Of a stretch of 64,000 nt of DNA, positions 19,647-29,394 are shown piece after piece. Under the pieces are notes generated by a model. That model saw nothing but the letters and a program-made list of their open reading frames with translations. It was not told where the DNA came from and did not search any database. The stretch is taken from positions 1 to 64,000 of the forward strand of contig JAAYHD010000009.1 of assembly GCA_012735495.1 (NCBI GenBank), given 5' to 3'. This DNA comes from Clostridiales bacterium. Its GTDB lineage: Bacteria > Bacillota > Clostridia > Lachnospirales > Lachnospiraceae. The position numbers and the translations under genes were made by a program. Every line of letters begins with the position of its first letter. Position 1 is the stretch's first letter.

Positions 19647-19687
19647 GAACACCATCCTTTATGTTATATACATAAAGTCCGGTGTTC
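19647..19687 (-). terminator. Hairpin after the LacI remnant
   Basis: GAACACC plus CTTTATG pair with CATAAAG plus GGTGTTC across a short AT loop. On the minus strand the stem is followed by TCTTAATAATT. It probably ended the former lacI-type gene. Confidence 0.55.
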
Positions 19688-19750
19688 ATCTTGCACTGGG
19701 TCATTAAGCCCCTTGTCTTTATTAAGTCGTCTCGCCGGCAGTTTTACAAC

Positions 19751-20175
19751 TCAATTTAATATTTTATTAATCGTGTCCTCTGCCCATTTTTTAACCTTTA
19801 TACCGTCATCCTCGACCTTAAGACCTCTTCCTGCTTTTTTTGATTGATTTTCTCCAATACAAAACGGTCAATCCTGATTCCCATAGGGGCATATTCCGAT
19901 TCGGCCTTTGCTATCCCGGACTCGACCTGGTTCCAGAAATCCGATTCGTAATTGTGGTATATTACCGCGATTTTCAAATCTTTTCTCTTTCCGAGCATTC
20001 TCGCGGCAATATTGGGTTTATAATCGAGTTCTTTTATTACCTTGACAACCTTGTCATATGTATCCTTTGAAACACGACCTCGATTATGTATTACCCTGTC
20101 AACGGTACCCCTTCCCACGCCGGCAATCCTTGCAATATCATCAATTGTTACCATTCTATTATACTTCTCTTCCAT
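19751..20175 (-). pseudogene. LacI-family regulator remnant with internal deletion and frameshift
   Basis: The intact 5' part encodes a LacI helix-turn-helix (MVTIDDIARIAGVGRGTV, then DRVIHNRGRVS) and the hinge plus the first strand and helix of the sugar-binding domain (KDLKIAVIYHNYESDFWNQV). After KKQEEVL the frame runs into LRSRMTV and stops at 19798. Another frame then reads KVEDDGIKVKKWAEDTINKI to a stop at 19751, looking like the C-terminal end of a LacI/periplasmic-binding protein. About 200 codons of the usual ~330-residue protein are missing. The open frame alone is 125 aa. A truncated DNA-binding peptide could still be made, but it lacks the effector domain. No sugar-transport genes remain beside it. 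Confidence 0.7.
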
Positions 20176-20647
20176 ATTATGCGGTATCGTACCCTCATCC
20201 CTTTTAAAATATATTTTTTATATAATGCACCATTATTTCTTTTGAATATAATGCATATATTTTTCTTATTTTACTGAGATTTTATGTGCACTTTTCAGCT
20301 ATCAGCTTTGTATATTTTTATAAGCGGTATCGCGCCCGCACATTTAAAAATAATATTATTTCCGCATTATATCGGCAAATTACTGCGTTATCCCTGCAAA
20401 AAAGCCTGCAGTTTTTCAAAAACAAAACAACCGCAGGCGTATATATAGCATAATTATGTAATACAACCGGTATCATAGCATCCATAGCATCATAAGACAT
20501 TATCATTATCTGGATCCATATTGTATATTGCTTTACATTTCATATAATACTGCATTCAATCCGGCTCAATAAAAAATCAGTTCATAATATACGGTAATAT
20601 TTATATTCCATAATAATAATTGACGGAGATAATGGGACAATTTATAG
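20176..20647. other. AT-rich intergenic region with one terminator-like hairpin
   Basis: No gene is visible. On the minus strand GCCTGCGG and a GCAGGC arm (20405-20432) are followed by TTTTTTG, which could end transcripts from yneA. The remainder shows no recognisable element. Confidence 0.5.
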
Positions 20648-21007
20648 TCAATATCCCGGCCCATCCGTATAATACGGCACAATAATATAGCTGCCCGCAT
20701 AAATCTCATCCGAAGTCATCCCGTTGCTCATCTTAATCTCTTCTATATATTCATTCAGGTTATCATATTCATCGGACATATATCTTGACGCGATACTCCA
20801 GAGAGTGTCACCCTTATGTATCTCAACACTGGTTACCTGCTTGATCCTGTTCCCTTCCCTCTTCGCAGTGGCCTTCTTGGTGGCCAGGATAATTGTAAAT
20901 ATCATAAGAGCAAACAGCAGCAAAACGGCAAGAAGCCTTATTCTGTTTTTGCCCGCAGTTTTTCTAACAGTCTCATGATTCAGGTTGTTAAGATACGTGT
21001 TTCTCAT
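20648..21007 (-). CDS. yneA: LysM-domain SOS cell-division inhibitor, YneA-like
   Basis: 119 aa. One transmembrane segment (about residues 25-45, LLAVLLLFALMIFTIILA) precedes a single extracytoplasmic LysM domain (VEIHKGDTLWSIASRYM, ending SYIIVPYY). This matches YneA, the SOS-induced division suppressor that delays septation. The context is decisive: it is divergent from lexA, with two LexA-type boxes in the shared region, one inside its own promoter spacer. The start at 21007 follows GGAGGTAAAAGCA. Confidence 0.85.
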   Translation of the reverse strand: MRNTYLNNLNHETVRKTAGKNRIRLLAVLLLFALMIFTIILATKKATAKREGNRIKQVTSVEIHKGDTLWSIASRYMSDEYDNLNEYIEEIKMSNGMTSDEIYAGSYIIVPYYTDGPGY

Positions 21008-21035
21008 TGCTTTTACCTCCAAAAAGGACACGATT

Positions 21036-21173
21036 CGAACATTTGTTTATCTTGATTATATCGAACAAACATTTGTTTGTCAATAATTTTTTCGAACAAA
21101 TATTCTGATTTGCAAACATTTTTTCGTTTTTTAGAACATAAGTTTTGCATTTTCCTGGAACATATGTTATACT
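21036..21173. promoter_or_regulatory. SOS control region: yneA and lexA promoters with LexA boxes
   Basis: yneA promoter (minus): TTGACA 21078-21083, 17-nt spacer, TATAAT 21055-21060. lexA promoter (plus): TTGCAT 21145-21150, 17-nt spacer, TATACT 21168-21173. Dyads of the GAAC-N4-GTTY class: GAACATTTGTTT (21037-21048), AAACATTTGTTT (21067-21078, inside the yneA spacer), GAACATAAGTTT (21134-21145, at the lexA -35) and GAACATATGTTA (21158-21169, overlapping the lexA -10). GAACAAATATTC (21094-21105) is a weaker match. Confidence 0.85.
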
Positions 21174-21248
21174 TATAAAAAATACGGATTCTTACAATGA
21201 TAACGCAAGCAACCTGTCAATTTTATTTATATAAGGAGGCTCTCATTA

Positions 21249-21863
21249 ATGGGATATGGTAAAATCAGCAACAAGCAAAGGGAAATTCTTGAGTTTCTTA
21301 AGTCCAGGATTATAAACAGGGGTTATCCGCCGTCGGTCCGCGAGATCTGCGAAGCGGTTAATTTGAAATCCACCTCGTCGGTTCACTCCCACCTGGAAAC
21401 TCTTGAACGGAACGGGTATATACGCAGGGACCCGTCAAAACCCAGAGCCATAGAGATTATCGATGATGAGTTCAATCTTACAAGACGTGAGATTGTAAAC
21501 GTACCTATACTTGGCACCATTACCGCAGGACAGCCGATACTTGCCGTTGAAAATATTGAAAGCTACTTCCCTATTCCCGTTGAATTCATGCCGAACTGCG
21601 AGACCTTCATGCTCAGGGTTAAGGGTGACAGCATGATTAACGCCGGCATATACAATAACGATAAGATACTTGTCCGAAAGCAGTCCCATGCAAAGAACGG
21701 CGATTATGTAGTTGCTCTGTTGGATGATGAAGTAACCGTCAAGACATTCTATAAAGAAAACGGCTACATACGCCTTCAACCCGAGAATGACGCCATGGAT
21801 CCCATCATTGTTCCGGACGTCCAGATTCTCGGCGTCGTAATCGGTTTATTCAGAATGTTATAA
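21249..21863 (+). CDS. lexA: LexA repressor
   Basis: 204 aa, usual length. N-terminal winged helix (residues 1-70: [39 protein letters not shown]). The S24 autoprotease domain has the Ala-Gly cleavage site in GTITAGQPI, catalytic Ser in [11 protein letters not shown] and catalytic Lys in [18 protein letters not shown]. It represses SOS genes until RecA-stimulated self-cleavage. AAGGAGG precedes the ATG. It is autoregulated through the boxes upstream and terminates at 21901-21948. Confidence 0.97.
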   Translation: MGYGKISNKQREILEFLKSRIINRGYPPSVREICEAVNLKSTSSVHSHLETLERNGYIRRDPSKPRAIEIIDDEFNLTRREIVNVPILGTITAGQPILAVENIESYFPIPVEFMPNCETFMLRVKGDSMINAGIYNNDKILVRKQSHAKNGDYVVALLDDEVTVKTFYKENGYIRLQPENDAMDPIIVPDVQILGVVIGLFRML

Positions 21864-21900
21864 TCATAAAGCTTGCATAAACTGCTTTAAAATATAAAAC

Positions 21901-21958
21901 AAGGTTAACAGGAGAACCGCCGCAACCGGCCGATACCCTGTTAACCTTATTCTTATTC
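21901..21958 (+). terminator. Terminator of lexA
   Basis: AAGGTTAACAGG (21901-21912) pairs perfectly with CCTGTTAACCTT (21937-21948), followed by ATTCTTATTCT. Confidence 0.85.
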
Positions 21959-22145
21959 TCTTATTCCATTATTCAGATTTGAGCATTCTTATTCTTTTAT
22001 CAAAGATTTCTCCGTAGTATTTAATAATTTCACTTAAATCAATTATTAAAATCTTTCATATTAAGATAATGTCAAATAGGAGTTTAACGGCCTAATCCGC
22101 TTGTTGCTTCACATTATCTAGTAAAATAGTACTCATGGTAAGCTT

Positions 22146-22499
22146 TTAATCAAGCTGCTCTTTGCTTACCGCTTTGCCGTCCCTCCAAATCCTCTCCAGG
22201 TTATAGAACAGCCTGTCCTCTCTTGAGAATACATGGACGACAACATCGCCGTAATCCATGAGAATCCAGCTTGAGCTTCTATTTCCTTCGATCCTTAGAG
22301 GTTCATAGCCGTTTCTGCCAAGCTTGTCCATAACGGAATCCACAAGGGCATCGACCTGAAGGGAATTCGCACCGTTTGAAATGATAAAATAATCGGCGAT
22401 AACCGAAATATCCTTTATGTCGATTATCTGGATATCTTCACCCTTCTTGTCCTCCAGGGCCTCTACAGCCAGCTTTGCCATTTTTTTAGAATCGTTCAT
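22146..22499 (-). CDS. rsfS: Ribosome silencing factor RsfS
   Basis: 117 aa. Binds L14 on the 50S subunit and blocks subunit joining when nutrients fall. Family strings are visible: VEALEDKKGEDIQIIDIKDI, ADYFIISNGANS and SWILMDYGDVVVHVF. The start at 22499 has GGAGG 5 nt upstream; the longer in-frame ATG lacks a site. Last gene of the obg-yhbY-nadD-yqeK-rsfS run, the usual Firmicute order. Confidence 0.95.
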   Translation of the reverse strand: MNDSKKMAKLAVEALEDKKGEDIQIIDIKDISVIADYFIISNGANSLQVDALVDSVMDKLGRNGYEPLRIEGNRSSSWILMDYGDVVVHVFSREDRLFYNLERIWRDGKAVSKEQLD

Positions 22500-22559
22500 A
22501 TCTACCTCCGGTTTATGTTTCATCTTAACTATTATAACAGTATATATCAGTCATTATTT

Positions 22560-23138
22560 TTACTTGTTTACATAATATTTATATGTCTCTTCTGTTCTTG
22601 GATCAATCAAATATTCATTTTGATTAAGGTACGCCAGCTTATTCTCCAGTATTTTTATAAACCCTTCATCCAGATCCCGGTATACGGTTTCCCTGATTTC
22701 ATTCAGCCTGGGGATGCTGTCCTTCCTGTTGGGCTCGATATAGTCCGCAACGAACAGTATTCTCTCCAGCTTTGACATGCCCGGCCTGCCTGTTGTATGA
22801 AATTCTATCGCGTTAAGGATATCCTCATCATTAATCCCATACTTCTCCCTGGCATATACCGCTCCGACCTTGGAATGAAGAAGCATATGGGGCAGCTTTC
22901 TTTCAATCTTGGATATCTCTATACCATGCTCCACGCATTCCCGTATCATATCGTCCCCGGTCATATACTTGGCGCAATCATGAAGGATTCCGGCTATGCA
23001 TGCCGATTCAACATCCACTCCATAGATTAACGCAAGATCGTGACATACCTCTTCAACTCCAATAACATGGCGATACCTGCTGTCCGATAAGACTTCCTTC
23101 ATACATTTTCTTAAGTACTCTAATTTTTCGGAATCCAT
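22560..23138 (-). CDS. yqeK: HD-domain hydrolase YqeK (symmetrical Ap4A hydrolase type)
   Basis: 192 aa. HD metal-binding motif: H in RYRHVIGVEEVCHDLA, HD in AGILHDCAKYM, and later H in LPHMLLHSKVGA, EFHTTGRPGM and D in LFVADYIEPNR. The family splits diadenosine tetraphosphate into two ADP. It lies between nadD and rsfS (60 bp before rsfS), as in Bacillus. The start is preceded by GAGGGTG. Confidence 0.93.
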   Translation of the reverse strand: MDSEKLEYLRKCMKEVLSDSRYRHVIGVEEVCHDLALIYGVDVESACIAGILHDCAKYMTGDDMIRECVEHGIEISKIERKLPHMLLHSKVGAVYAREKYGINDEDILNAIEFHTTGRPGMSKLERILFVADYIEPNRKDSIPRLNEIRETVYRDLDEGFIKILENKLAYLNQNEYLIDPRTEETYKYYVNK

Positions 23139-23249
23139 ATCTTCACCCTCAATTGCAGCACATAACCTGCGAAAAATTTATTATAGAATATACAATAACC
23201 CTTAGCAGGACTGATGTCAACCACCCGCGTGAGCTGCAAATTGTATTGC

Positions 23250-23852
23250 TCACTTATAAAGGTTATGTTCTATTATATACGATTCCACCTTGTCCGGAAC
23301 ATAGTATCGTATGGATTTTCCTGTTTTTACCCTTTCGCGGATCATTTCCGATGAAATTTCAATCAAAGGCATGTCAAGGAAAATAACCCTTCCGCTAAAT
23401 GATTTCTTTATATGTTCGGCCATTTCGTCAAGTTGCTGTCTGGTATATTGATCCCTGCCGCCGACGATGACCGTGCTTAATTCAAATATTGTCCGGGGCT
23501 CCATCCAGTCAAGCATTGCCATGAATGAGTCGGCGCCGACAATGAAGTAGTACTCCGTCCCAGGCTCATTCTCCTTCAGGATTCTTAATGTGTCGGCCGT
23601 ATAGGTTGTTCCGCTTCTTTTTATCTCCATGTCCGACAGGACAAAATGCGGATTTCCCTCTATTGCCAGACCGGTCATGTTCAGCCTGTGGTCGGCAGAT
23701 ACGATATTTTCATTCGGTTTATGGGGCGGGATTCTGGTCGGCATGAATACGACATAATCCAGCCCAGCCTGCCCGCATGCATGCTCCGCCAAAAACAAAT
23801 GTCCATTATGAATGGGATTGAAGGTTCCTCCCATTATACCAACTTTTTTCAT
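23250..23852 (-). CDS. nadD: Nicotinate-nucleotide adenylyltransferase
   Basis: 200 aa, normal length. Transfers AMP from ATP to nicotinate mononucleotide in NAD synthesis. The nucleotidyltransferase motif GGTFNPIHNGHLFLAEHA is at the N terminus and the closing ISSEMIRERVKTGKSIRYYV carries the ISSTxIR-type box. It sits 16 bp after yhbY; a 111-bp gap separates it from yqeK. Confidence 0.96.
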   Translation of the reverse strand: MKKVGIMGGTFNPIHNGHLFLAEHACGQAGLDYVVFMPTRIPPHKPNENIVSADHRLNMTGLAIEGNPHFVLSDMEIKRSGTTYTADTLRILKENEPGTEYYFIVGADSFMAMLDWMEPRTIFELSTVIVGGRDQYTRQQLDEMAEHIKKSFSGRVIFLDMPLIEISSEMIRERVKTGKSIRYYVPDKVESYIIEHNLYK

Positions 23853-23868
23853 ACGATACTTCCTTTGC

Positions 23869-24165
23869 TTATTTTTCAGGCAGTATTATTTTCTTTTTCT
23901 TCCTGGATTCCTTATAAAGCACTATCTTCCTGCCGATTACCTGGACCACCTCGGATTTTGTTCGTTCAGAAAGAATACGGGCAATCGAATTAATATCCTC
24001 CAGGCAGTTTTTAAGAACATTTATCTTAACCAATTCCCTTGCTTCCAGGGCTTCCGCAACACCTTCGGTAATTTCCGGGGTAAGTGCTGATTTTCCAATC
24101 TGATATATCGGGTCCATTTTCATGGCCAGGCTAATCAGATAAGCACGCTGCTTTGCCGTCATCAT
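23869..24165 (-). CDS. yhbY: YhbY/CRM-domain RNA-binding protein
   Basis: 98 aa, a single CRM domain. Typical strings are MTAKQRAYLISLAMKMDPIY, QIGKSALTPE and KINVLKNCLEDINSIA. YhbY associates with pre-50S particles. It lies directly after obg (21-bp gap) in the ribosome-assembly operon. Confidence 0.93.
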   Translation of the reverse strand: MMTAKQRAYLISLAMKMDPIYQIGKSALTPEITEGVAEALEARELVKINVLKNCLEDINSIARILSERTKSEVVQVIGRKIVLYKESRKKKKIILPEK

Positions 24166-24186
24166 GGCTCTCCCTTCTATAGCTGA

Positions 24187-25537
<1,351 letters not shown>

Positions 25538-25553
25538 TTAGTCACATGTGTCA

Positions 25554-25844
25554 TTAATTATTGCTTGCTACGGGGTAAACACTTGCTTGTGTCTTATCCC
25601 TGCCCTTTCTCTCAAAACGAAGAACACCGTCTATCAATGCATACAATGTATCGTCGCCGCCGCGTCCTACATTTCTTCCGGGATGAACTTTCGTTCCGCG
25701 CTGTCTATAAATAATATTGCCAGCAAGAACAAATTGTCCGTCGGCCCTTTTAGCGCCCAATCTCTTGGATTCGGAATCTCTTCCGTTCTTTGTGGAACCG
25801 ACACCCTTCTTGTGAGCGAAAAATTGAAGGTTCATTCTCAACAT
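25554..25844 (-). CDS. rpmA: 50S ribosomal protein L27 (with N-terminal pro-sequence)
   Basis: 96 aa. Begins [20 protein letters not shown]. The LNLQFFA-type extension is the Firmicute pro-segment removed by the protease Prp so that the new N terminus can reach the peptidyl-transferase centre. The body has the L27 strings [18 protein letters not shown] and [17 protein letters not shown]. The start at 25844 follows AGGAGGTGTTAGCC; an in-frame GTG nine bases earlier is rejected. It is downstream of prp, its processing enzyme. Confidence 0.97.
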   Translation of the reverse strand: MLRMNLQFFAHKKGVGSTKNGRDSESKRLGAKRADGQFVLAGNIIYRQRGTKVHPGRNVGRGGDDTLYALIDGVLRFERKGRDKTQASVYPVASNN

Positions 25845-25914
25845 GGCTAACACCTCCTAATATTCAAATGATACTCTATCAAACACCAATCCTTACGAAA
25901 CATTCCGTCTTTCT

Positions 25915-26247
25915 TTATCGCGTTTTCATCTGTTCAATCCGAATATACTTATCCGTATATTCCTCTGCAATCTGCTTAAGTCCAATAGCCAACGAGTTAA
26001 GAAGAAGATTTCCGTCGCTGCTTACAGGTTCGGCCATATGAAACTCAATCAGGCCTTCATTTTCATCCTGTTTTATGTCAAATCTGTCAGATGTTAAACT
26101 ATCCAGGGAATTGACCGTATTTATAACCAAGGCCGATACTGCCGCGCATACAACATCCTCGCCTTTTTCGGCGTATCCTGCGTGCCCCAGTACCTTAAAA
26201 CCCGTAATCAGATTGTCTTCATTCTTAAATACTGTTACCTTAATCAT
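25915..26247 (-). CDS. prp: Ribosomal-processing cysteine protease Prp
   Basis: 110 aa. Catalytic His in FKVLGHAGYAEKGEDVVCAA and catalytic Cys 12 residues later in the same string. Prp removes the N-terminal extension of L27. It sits between rplU and rpmA, the conserved position, and starts 9 bp after the rplU stop. Confidence 0.95.
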   Translation of the reverse strand: MIKVTVFKNEDNLITGFKVLGHAGYAEKGEDVVCAAVSALVINTVNSLDSLTSDRFDIKQDENEGLIEFHMAEPVSSDGNLLLNSLAIGLKQIAEEYTDKYIRIEQMKTR

Positions 26248-26256
26248 GACATTTAC

Positions 26257-26565
26257 CTATGCAAGAATCTTTTCAATCTTAACCCTGGTAAATGGCTGTC
26301 TGTGACCTTTTTTCTTCTTGTATCCAATCTTGCTCTTATACCTGTATACAATGATCTTCTTGTTCTTGCCCTCTTCGAGAACAGTTGCCGTTACCTTCGC
26401 ATTAGCTACGGTAGGATTTCCAACAACCAGTTCACCGTTATTTACAGCAAGTACCTGGTCAAAAGTAACTTCGGCGCCTGCTTCCAATCCAAGCTTTTCA
26501 ACCTTGATGATGTCGCCTTCGGATACCTTGTACTGTTTTCCGCCAGTTGCAATAATTGCGTACAT
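26257..26565 (-). CDS. rplU: 50S ribosomal protein L21
   Basis: 102 aa. Begins [20 protein letters not shown] and ends [16 protein letters not shown], both family hallmarks. The start at 26565 has AGGAGGTGCAAT before it. It is first in the rplU-prp-rpmA operon, with a promoter at 26648-26676 and a leader likely to be an L21-type autoregulatory RNA. Confidence 0.97.
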   Translation of the reverse strand: MYAIIATGGKQYKVSEGDIIKVEKLGLEAGAEVTFDQVLAVNNGELVVGNPTVANAKVTATVLEEGKNKKIIVYRYKSKIGYKKKKGHRQPFTRVKIEKILA

Positions 26566-26641
26566 ATTGCACCTCCTGTTTACCAAACTCGCCAGCTGTG
26601 GTGTCCGAAAAACGGAGCTTATACCTCGCTGTGCGGCACAC
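26566..26641 (-). promoter_or_regulatory. Probable L21 (rplU) leader RNA
   Basis: The short transcript between the promoter and rplU contains GCGAGGTATAAGCTCCG, a short CCG/CGG hairpin and CACAGCTGGCGAG, resembling L21 leaders of Firmicutes that bind the protein to regulate synthesis. The assignment is from pattern memory and needs a covariance search. Confidence 0.5.
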
Positions 26642-26647
26642 TAAGAT

Positions 26648-26676
26648 ATGTTAGCATATACGCCGTAAATTGTCAA
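26648..26676 (-). promoter_or_regulatory. SigA-type promoter of rplU-prp-rpmA
   Basis: On the minus strand TTGACA (26671-26676), a 17-nt spacer and TAACAT (26648-26653). Confidence 0.8.
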
Positions 26677-26688
26677 ATAAAATTTAAT

Positions 26689-26722
26689 GGTGCCAGGAAC
26701 GGTCCTAGATGGTGCCGCCACC
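26689..26722. repeat. GGTGCC palindromic element A
   Basis: GGTGCCAGGAACGGTCC followed by a second GGTGCCGCCACC arm. It belongs to the same family as the elements at 29353, 32736 and 54314, and is the most decayed. It lies 4 bp after the serine hydrolase stop and upstream of the rplU promoter. Confidence 0.6.
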
Positions 26723-26726
26723 GGTA

Positions 26727-27902
26727 CTACATACTGCCAATAATAATATTCCGCAGCCTTCTCGTTATATGCATGGTACCGGCATCCGTTTTCTGGGTCA
26801 TGAAGAGGAAGCAGAGGTTGTCAGCCGGACAGTTGGCAAAATAGCATCCAAGCCATCCGTCCCAGCCATATTCGTATGGGCTGCCTATGGTTCCGGCTTT
26901 TTGCGGGTCGTTGAGGATTCTCATTAGGCTGCCGTAGGTATGCCCCTCCAAATCAATCCACAGATTGAAGCTCTTTTGCTGTTTTTTATTCAATGCCTTG
27001 GTTGTCATGTATTTTACGGTTCTCGGATTCAGGAACTGCCTGCCGTTGTATGATCCTCCGTTCAGCAGCATAAGCGCGAATTTTGAATAATCGTCAATCG
27101 TTGAGGCAAGCCCTGCTCCGCCGGATTCAAATGCCGGATCCCTGTCCATGTCCTGGTATATGCCAAGGTTGTGGCCGGGATATAATTTCAAGCCGCCCTT
27201 GCCGTCCCACATATATGTATTGGCCAAGCGGTGATATTTCTCTTTCGGGACATAGAATGCCGTATCCTCCATTCCCAGGGGTTCAAAGATCTCCTTCTTA
27301 AGAAATTCTCCGAACCTCATTCCTGTAACTACTTCTATTACCGCTCCCAGTATATCCGCGCTGGTTCCATAAGCCCAGCTTTCACCCGGCTGGAATGCCA
27401 GCGGGCATTCTCCAAGCTTGTTTGCAATTTCAAGGGTAGTCAACGCGTTATCAGTATTAAGCTTCGCATGGATTTCATCAAACACCCTGGCTACCGCCAT
27501 GCCTGCGACGCCATCCTGGGGGTAAAGAAGCCCGGAGGTCATATTCAGCAGGTCACTTATCCTTACATCCCGTTTTACCGGAATCAGGCTGCCGTTCTCC
27601 GCCACAACCTGGTTTCTGAATCCCTCCAGGAACCTGCTGACGGGCTCGTACAGGTCGAACTTGCCCCTCTCAACCAGCATCATGGTGGCTGCCGCCGTGA
27701 CAGGCTTGGTCATGGAAAACAGCCTGAATATTGTATCCCTCTTTATCGGAAGCTGTTCCTCAATGGACGCCCAGCCATCCTCATGATACAGAACCTCCTT
27801 GCCGTCCTTGAAAATGAGCAGATTTGCCCCGGCGATTTCATTCCTTTCAATAGCGGTGCGGATAGCATCTTTAATGTTTTGAACCTCTTTTGCACCGAGC
27901 AT
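26727..27902 (-). CDS. Serine hydrolase, class C beta-lactamase-like
   Basis: 391 aa. The SxxK nucleophile motif is LFSMTKPVTAAATMML near residue 62; a YxN-type motif occurs in GESWAYGTSADILG. The third motif (HTGxG-like) is not clear. The family includes esterases, D-aminopeptidases and penicillin-binding proteins; resistance to beta-lactams should not be assumed. There is no signal peptide, so it is probably cytoplasmic. The start at 27902 has GGAAGGGGA upstream. It interrupts the otherwise conserved RNase E/G-rplU neighbourhood. Confidence 0.85.
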   Translation of the reverse strand: MLGAKEVQNIKDAIRTAIERNEIAGANLLIFKDGKEVLYHEDGWASIEEQLPIKRDTIFRLFSMTKPVTAAATMMLVERGKFDLYEPVSRFLEGFRNQVVAENGSLIPVKRDVRISDLLNMTSGLLYPQDGVAGMAVARVFDEIHAKLNTDNALTTLEIANKLGECPLAFQPGESWAYGTSADILGAVIEVVTGMRFGEFLKKEIFEPLGMEDTAFYVPKEKYHRLANTYMWDGKGGLKLYPGHNLGIYQDMDRDPAFESGGAGLASTIDDYSKFALMLLNGGSYNGRQFLNPRTVKYMTTKALNKKQQKSFNLWIDLEGHTYGSLMRILNDPQKAGTIGSPYEYGWDGWLGCYFANCPADNLCFLFMTQKTDAGTMHITRRLRNIIIGSM

Positions 27903-28068
27903 TTTATCGTCCCCTTCCCATAAAATAAATTAATTATTACACAGCTTGTAATCTAATATTTATAATTCCCATGGGTTGTTATCGTTCATAATGTATGCCG
28001 CTGCTGTTATATATACCCATAGAATCTGCTGTATTATCCATACCCATAAAATATGTTATAGGCATAAT

Positions 28069-29331
28069 TTACCCGTTCAGAAGCTCCGGAAGCAGTTCAT
28101 TCACCTGTTCATGCAGCGGTTTGCGAAGCTTCTTTCTTGTAACCTCAATCAATCCCAAGGCCGTCATATCAACAAGGGTTGTCTTGATCGGATCCTTATT
28201 CAAATGCTCCTCCAGCGTGTTAATCAACAGTTCCTTATCTTTCTTCTGCTCCAGGTCAATAAAATCTATTACAATGATTCCGCTGAAATTGCGGAGCCTT
28301 ATTTGCTTGGCTATTTCCCTGGCAGCCTCCAGGTTAATCTTAAGAAATGTTTCCTGGACCTTTTTCTTTCCCGAAATCGCCTTTCCTGTATTTACATCAA
28401 CAACTGTTAAGGCTTCGGTTGGCTGAATGACCAGGGTTCCGCCCGACTTCAGCCATACCATCGGCTTAACCGCCGCTTTAAGCTTCTCCATAATCCCATA
28501 TAAAGCCGAAAGGCTGATGCTTTTGTCATTATAAAGCCTTAGCTTGTTCTGATCCTCCGGCTGATGCTGAACAAGGTATTCCTTCATATTATTATAAAGC
28601 TCTTCATCATCCGTTACAAATTCATCAACATGATCCGAATACCCGTCCCTTATATCGCAGATATACCCCGGCGGCGTGCGGTACAGGAGTGAAAACCTTG
28701 TTCTATGAATTCCGTATGTCCGGATGCCGTTATAAAGATCAATCAGGGTTTTTACTTCATTGATAATAAGCTCATCACTGACATAAGCCGCATTTGTTCT
28801 TACAATCAGTCCGTAATCTTTAGAGACATACGGCTTTACCAGGCTTTTTAGCCTTTGCCTTTCGTTCATATCCTCAATCTTGTTGGATACACCCACGGAT
28901 GTCTTTCCATGTGTCAGCGCGATATATTTGCCCGTCAGATTGATATTGGAGCTGACAACAGGCGCCTTGGTCTTGACGTCCTCCTTAATAACCTGGACGA
29001 TCAGCTCATCCCCTATCCTGACATCGGCATATTTTTTTCCCGGTTTTGCCTTGTCCTTGCCGTTATCAACACCGTCTTCGGGATTAGGTTTGCTTGCCAT
29101 AATCGGCTTCTTATTATCCTTGATGGAATAATAGCACATCCTGCCGTCCGCTATTTCCACGAACGCGGCATTAATATTCTTGATAATATTCTTAACCTTC
29201 CCAAGGTAAATATTGCCAAGAATAGTGTCTTCGCCGGCAGGGCTTAATGATACCTGGATCATATCCATACCCTCAAAGAAAGCCGATATAATGGTGTTTT
29301 CATGCTTGGTTATAATCAGCTTGTTATTCAT
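28069..29331 (-). CDS. Ribonuclease E/G family protein, short form
   Basis: 420 aa. An S1-like domain at the N terminus (GNIYLGKVKNIIKNINAAFV), the 5' sensor/RNase H-like region, and the catalytic aspartates in VVDVNTGKA and IVIDFIDLE are present. It stops soon after LIEVTRKKLRKPLHEQV, so the CPxCxG zinc-link cysteines that join the E. coli RNase G/E dimers are absent. It cuts single-stranded RNA, probably in rRNA maturation and mRNA decay. The start at 29331 follows AGAGGGGAT. It is downstream of the radical SAM and DUF2344 genes, the usual Clostridia neighbourhood. Confidence 0.9.
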   Translation of the reverse strand: MNNKLIITKHENTIISAFFEGMDMIQVSLSPAGEDTILGNIYLGKVKNIIKNINAAFVEIADGRMCYYSIKDNKKPIMASKPNPEDGVDNGKDKAKPGKKYADVRIGDELIVQVIKEDVKTKAPVVSSNINLTGKYIALTHGKTSVGVSNKIEDMNERQRLKSLVKPYVSKDYGLIVRTNAAYVSDELIINEVKTLIDLYNGIRTYGIHRTRFSLLYRTPPGYICDIRDGYSDHVDEFVTDDEELYNNMKEYLVQHQPEDQNKLRLYNDKSISLSALYGIMEKLKAAVKPMVWLKSGGTLVIQPTEALTVVDVNTGKAISGKKKVQETFLKINLEAAREIAKQIRLRNFSGIIVIDFIDLEQKKDKELLINTLEEHLNKDPIKTTLVDMTALGLIEVTRKKLRKPLHEQVNELLPELLNG

Positions 29332-29352
29332 TCATATCCCCTCTGCTGTATA

Positions 29353-29382
29353 GGTTTCAGGCACCATTTCGGTGTCTGGTGC
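29353..29382. repeat. GGTGCC palindromic element B
   Basis: CAGGCACC, five bases, GGTGTCTG forms a stem with one G-T pair. It lies between the DUF2344 stop and the RNase E/G start, on the same intercistronic strip as other copies. Confidence 0.6.
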
Positions 29383-29394
29383 TATTACAAATTA

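Noticed and set aside
21969-22056. A 28-codon open frame on the minus strand (DLSEIIKYYGEIFDKRIRML) and an AT-rich hairpin between lexA and rsfS.
   Set aside because: No start codon or RBS in frame and no recognised homology. It could be a gene remnant but cannot be supported.
26727-27902. The class C beta-lactamase-like protein as an antibiotic-resistance gene.
   Set aside because: No signal peptide and no clear third active-site motif. The family is mostly esterases and peptidases.
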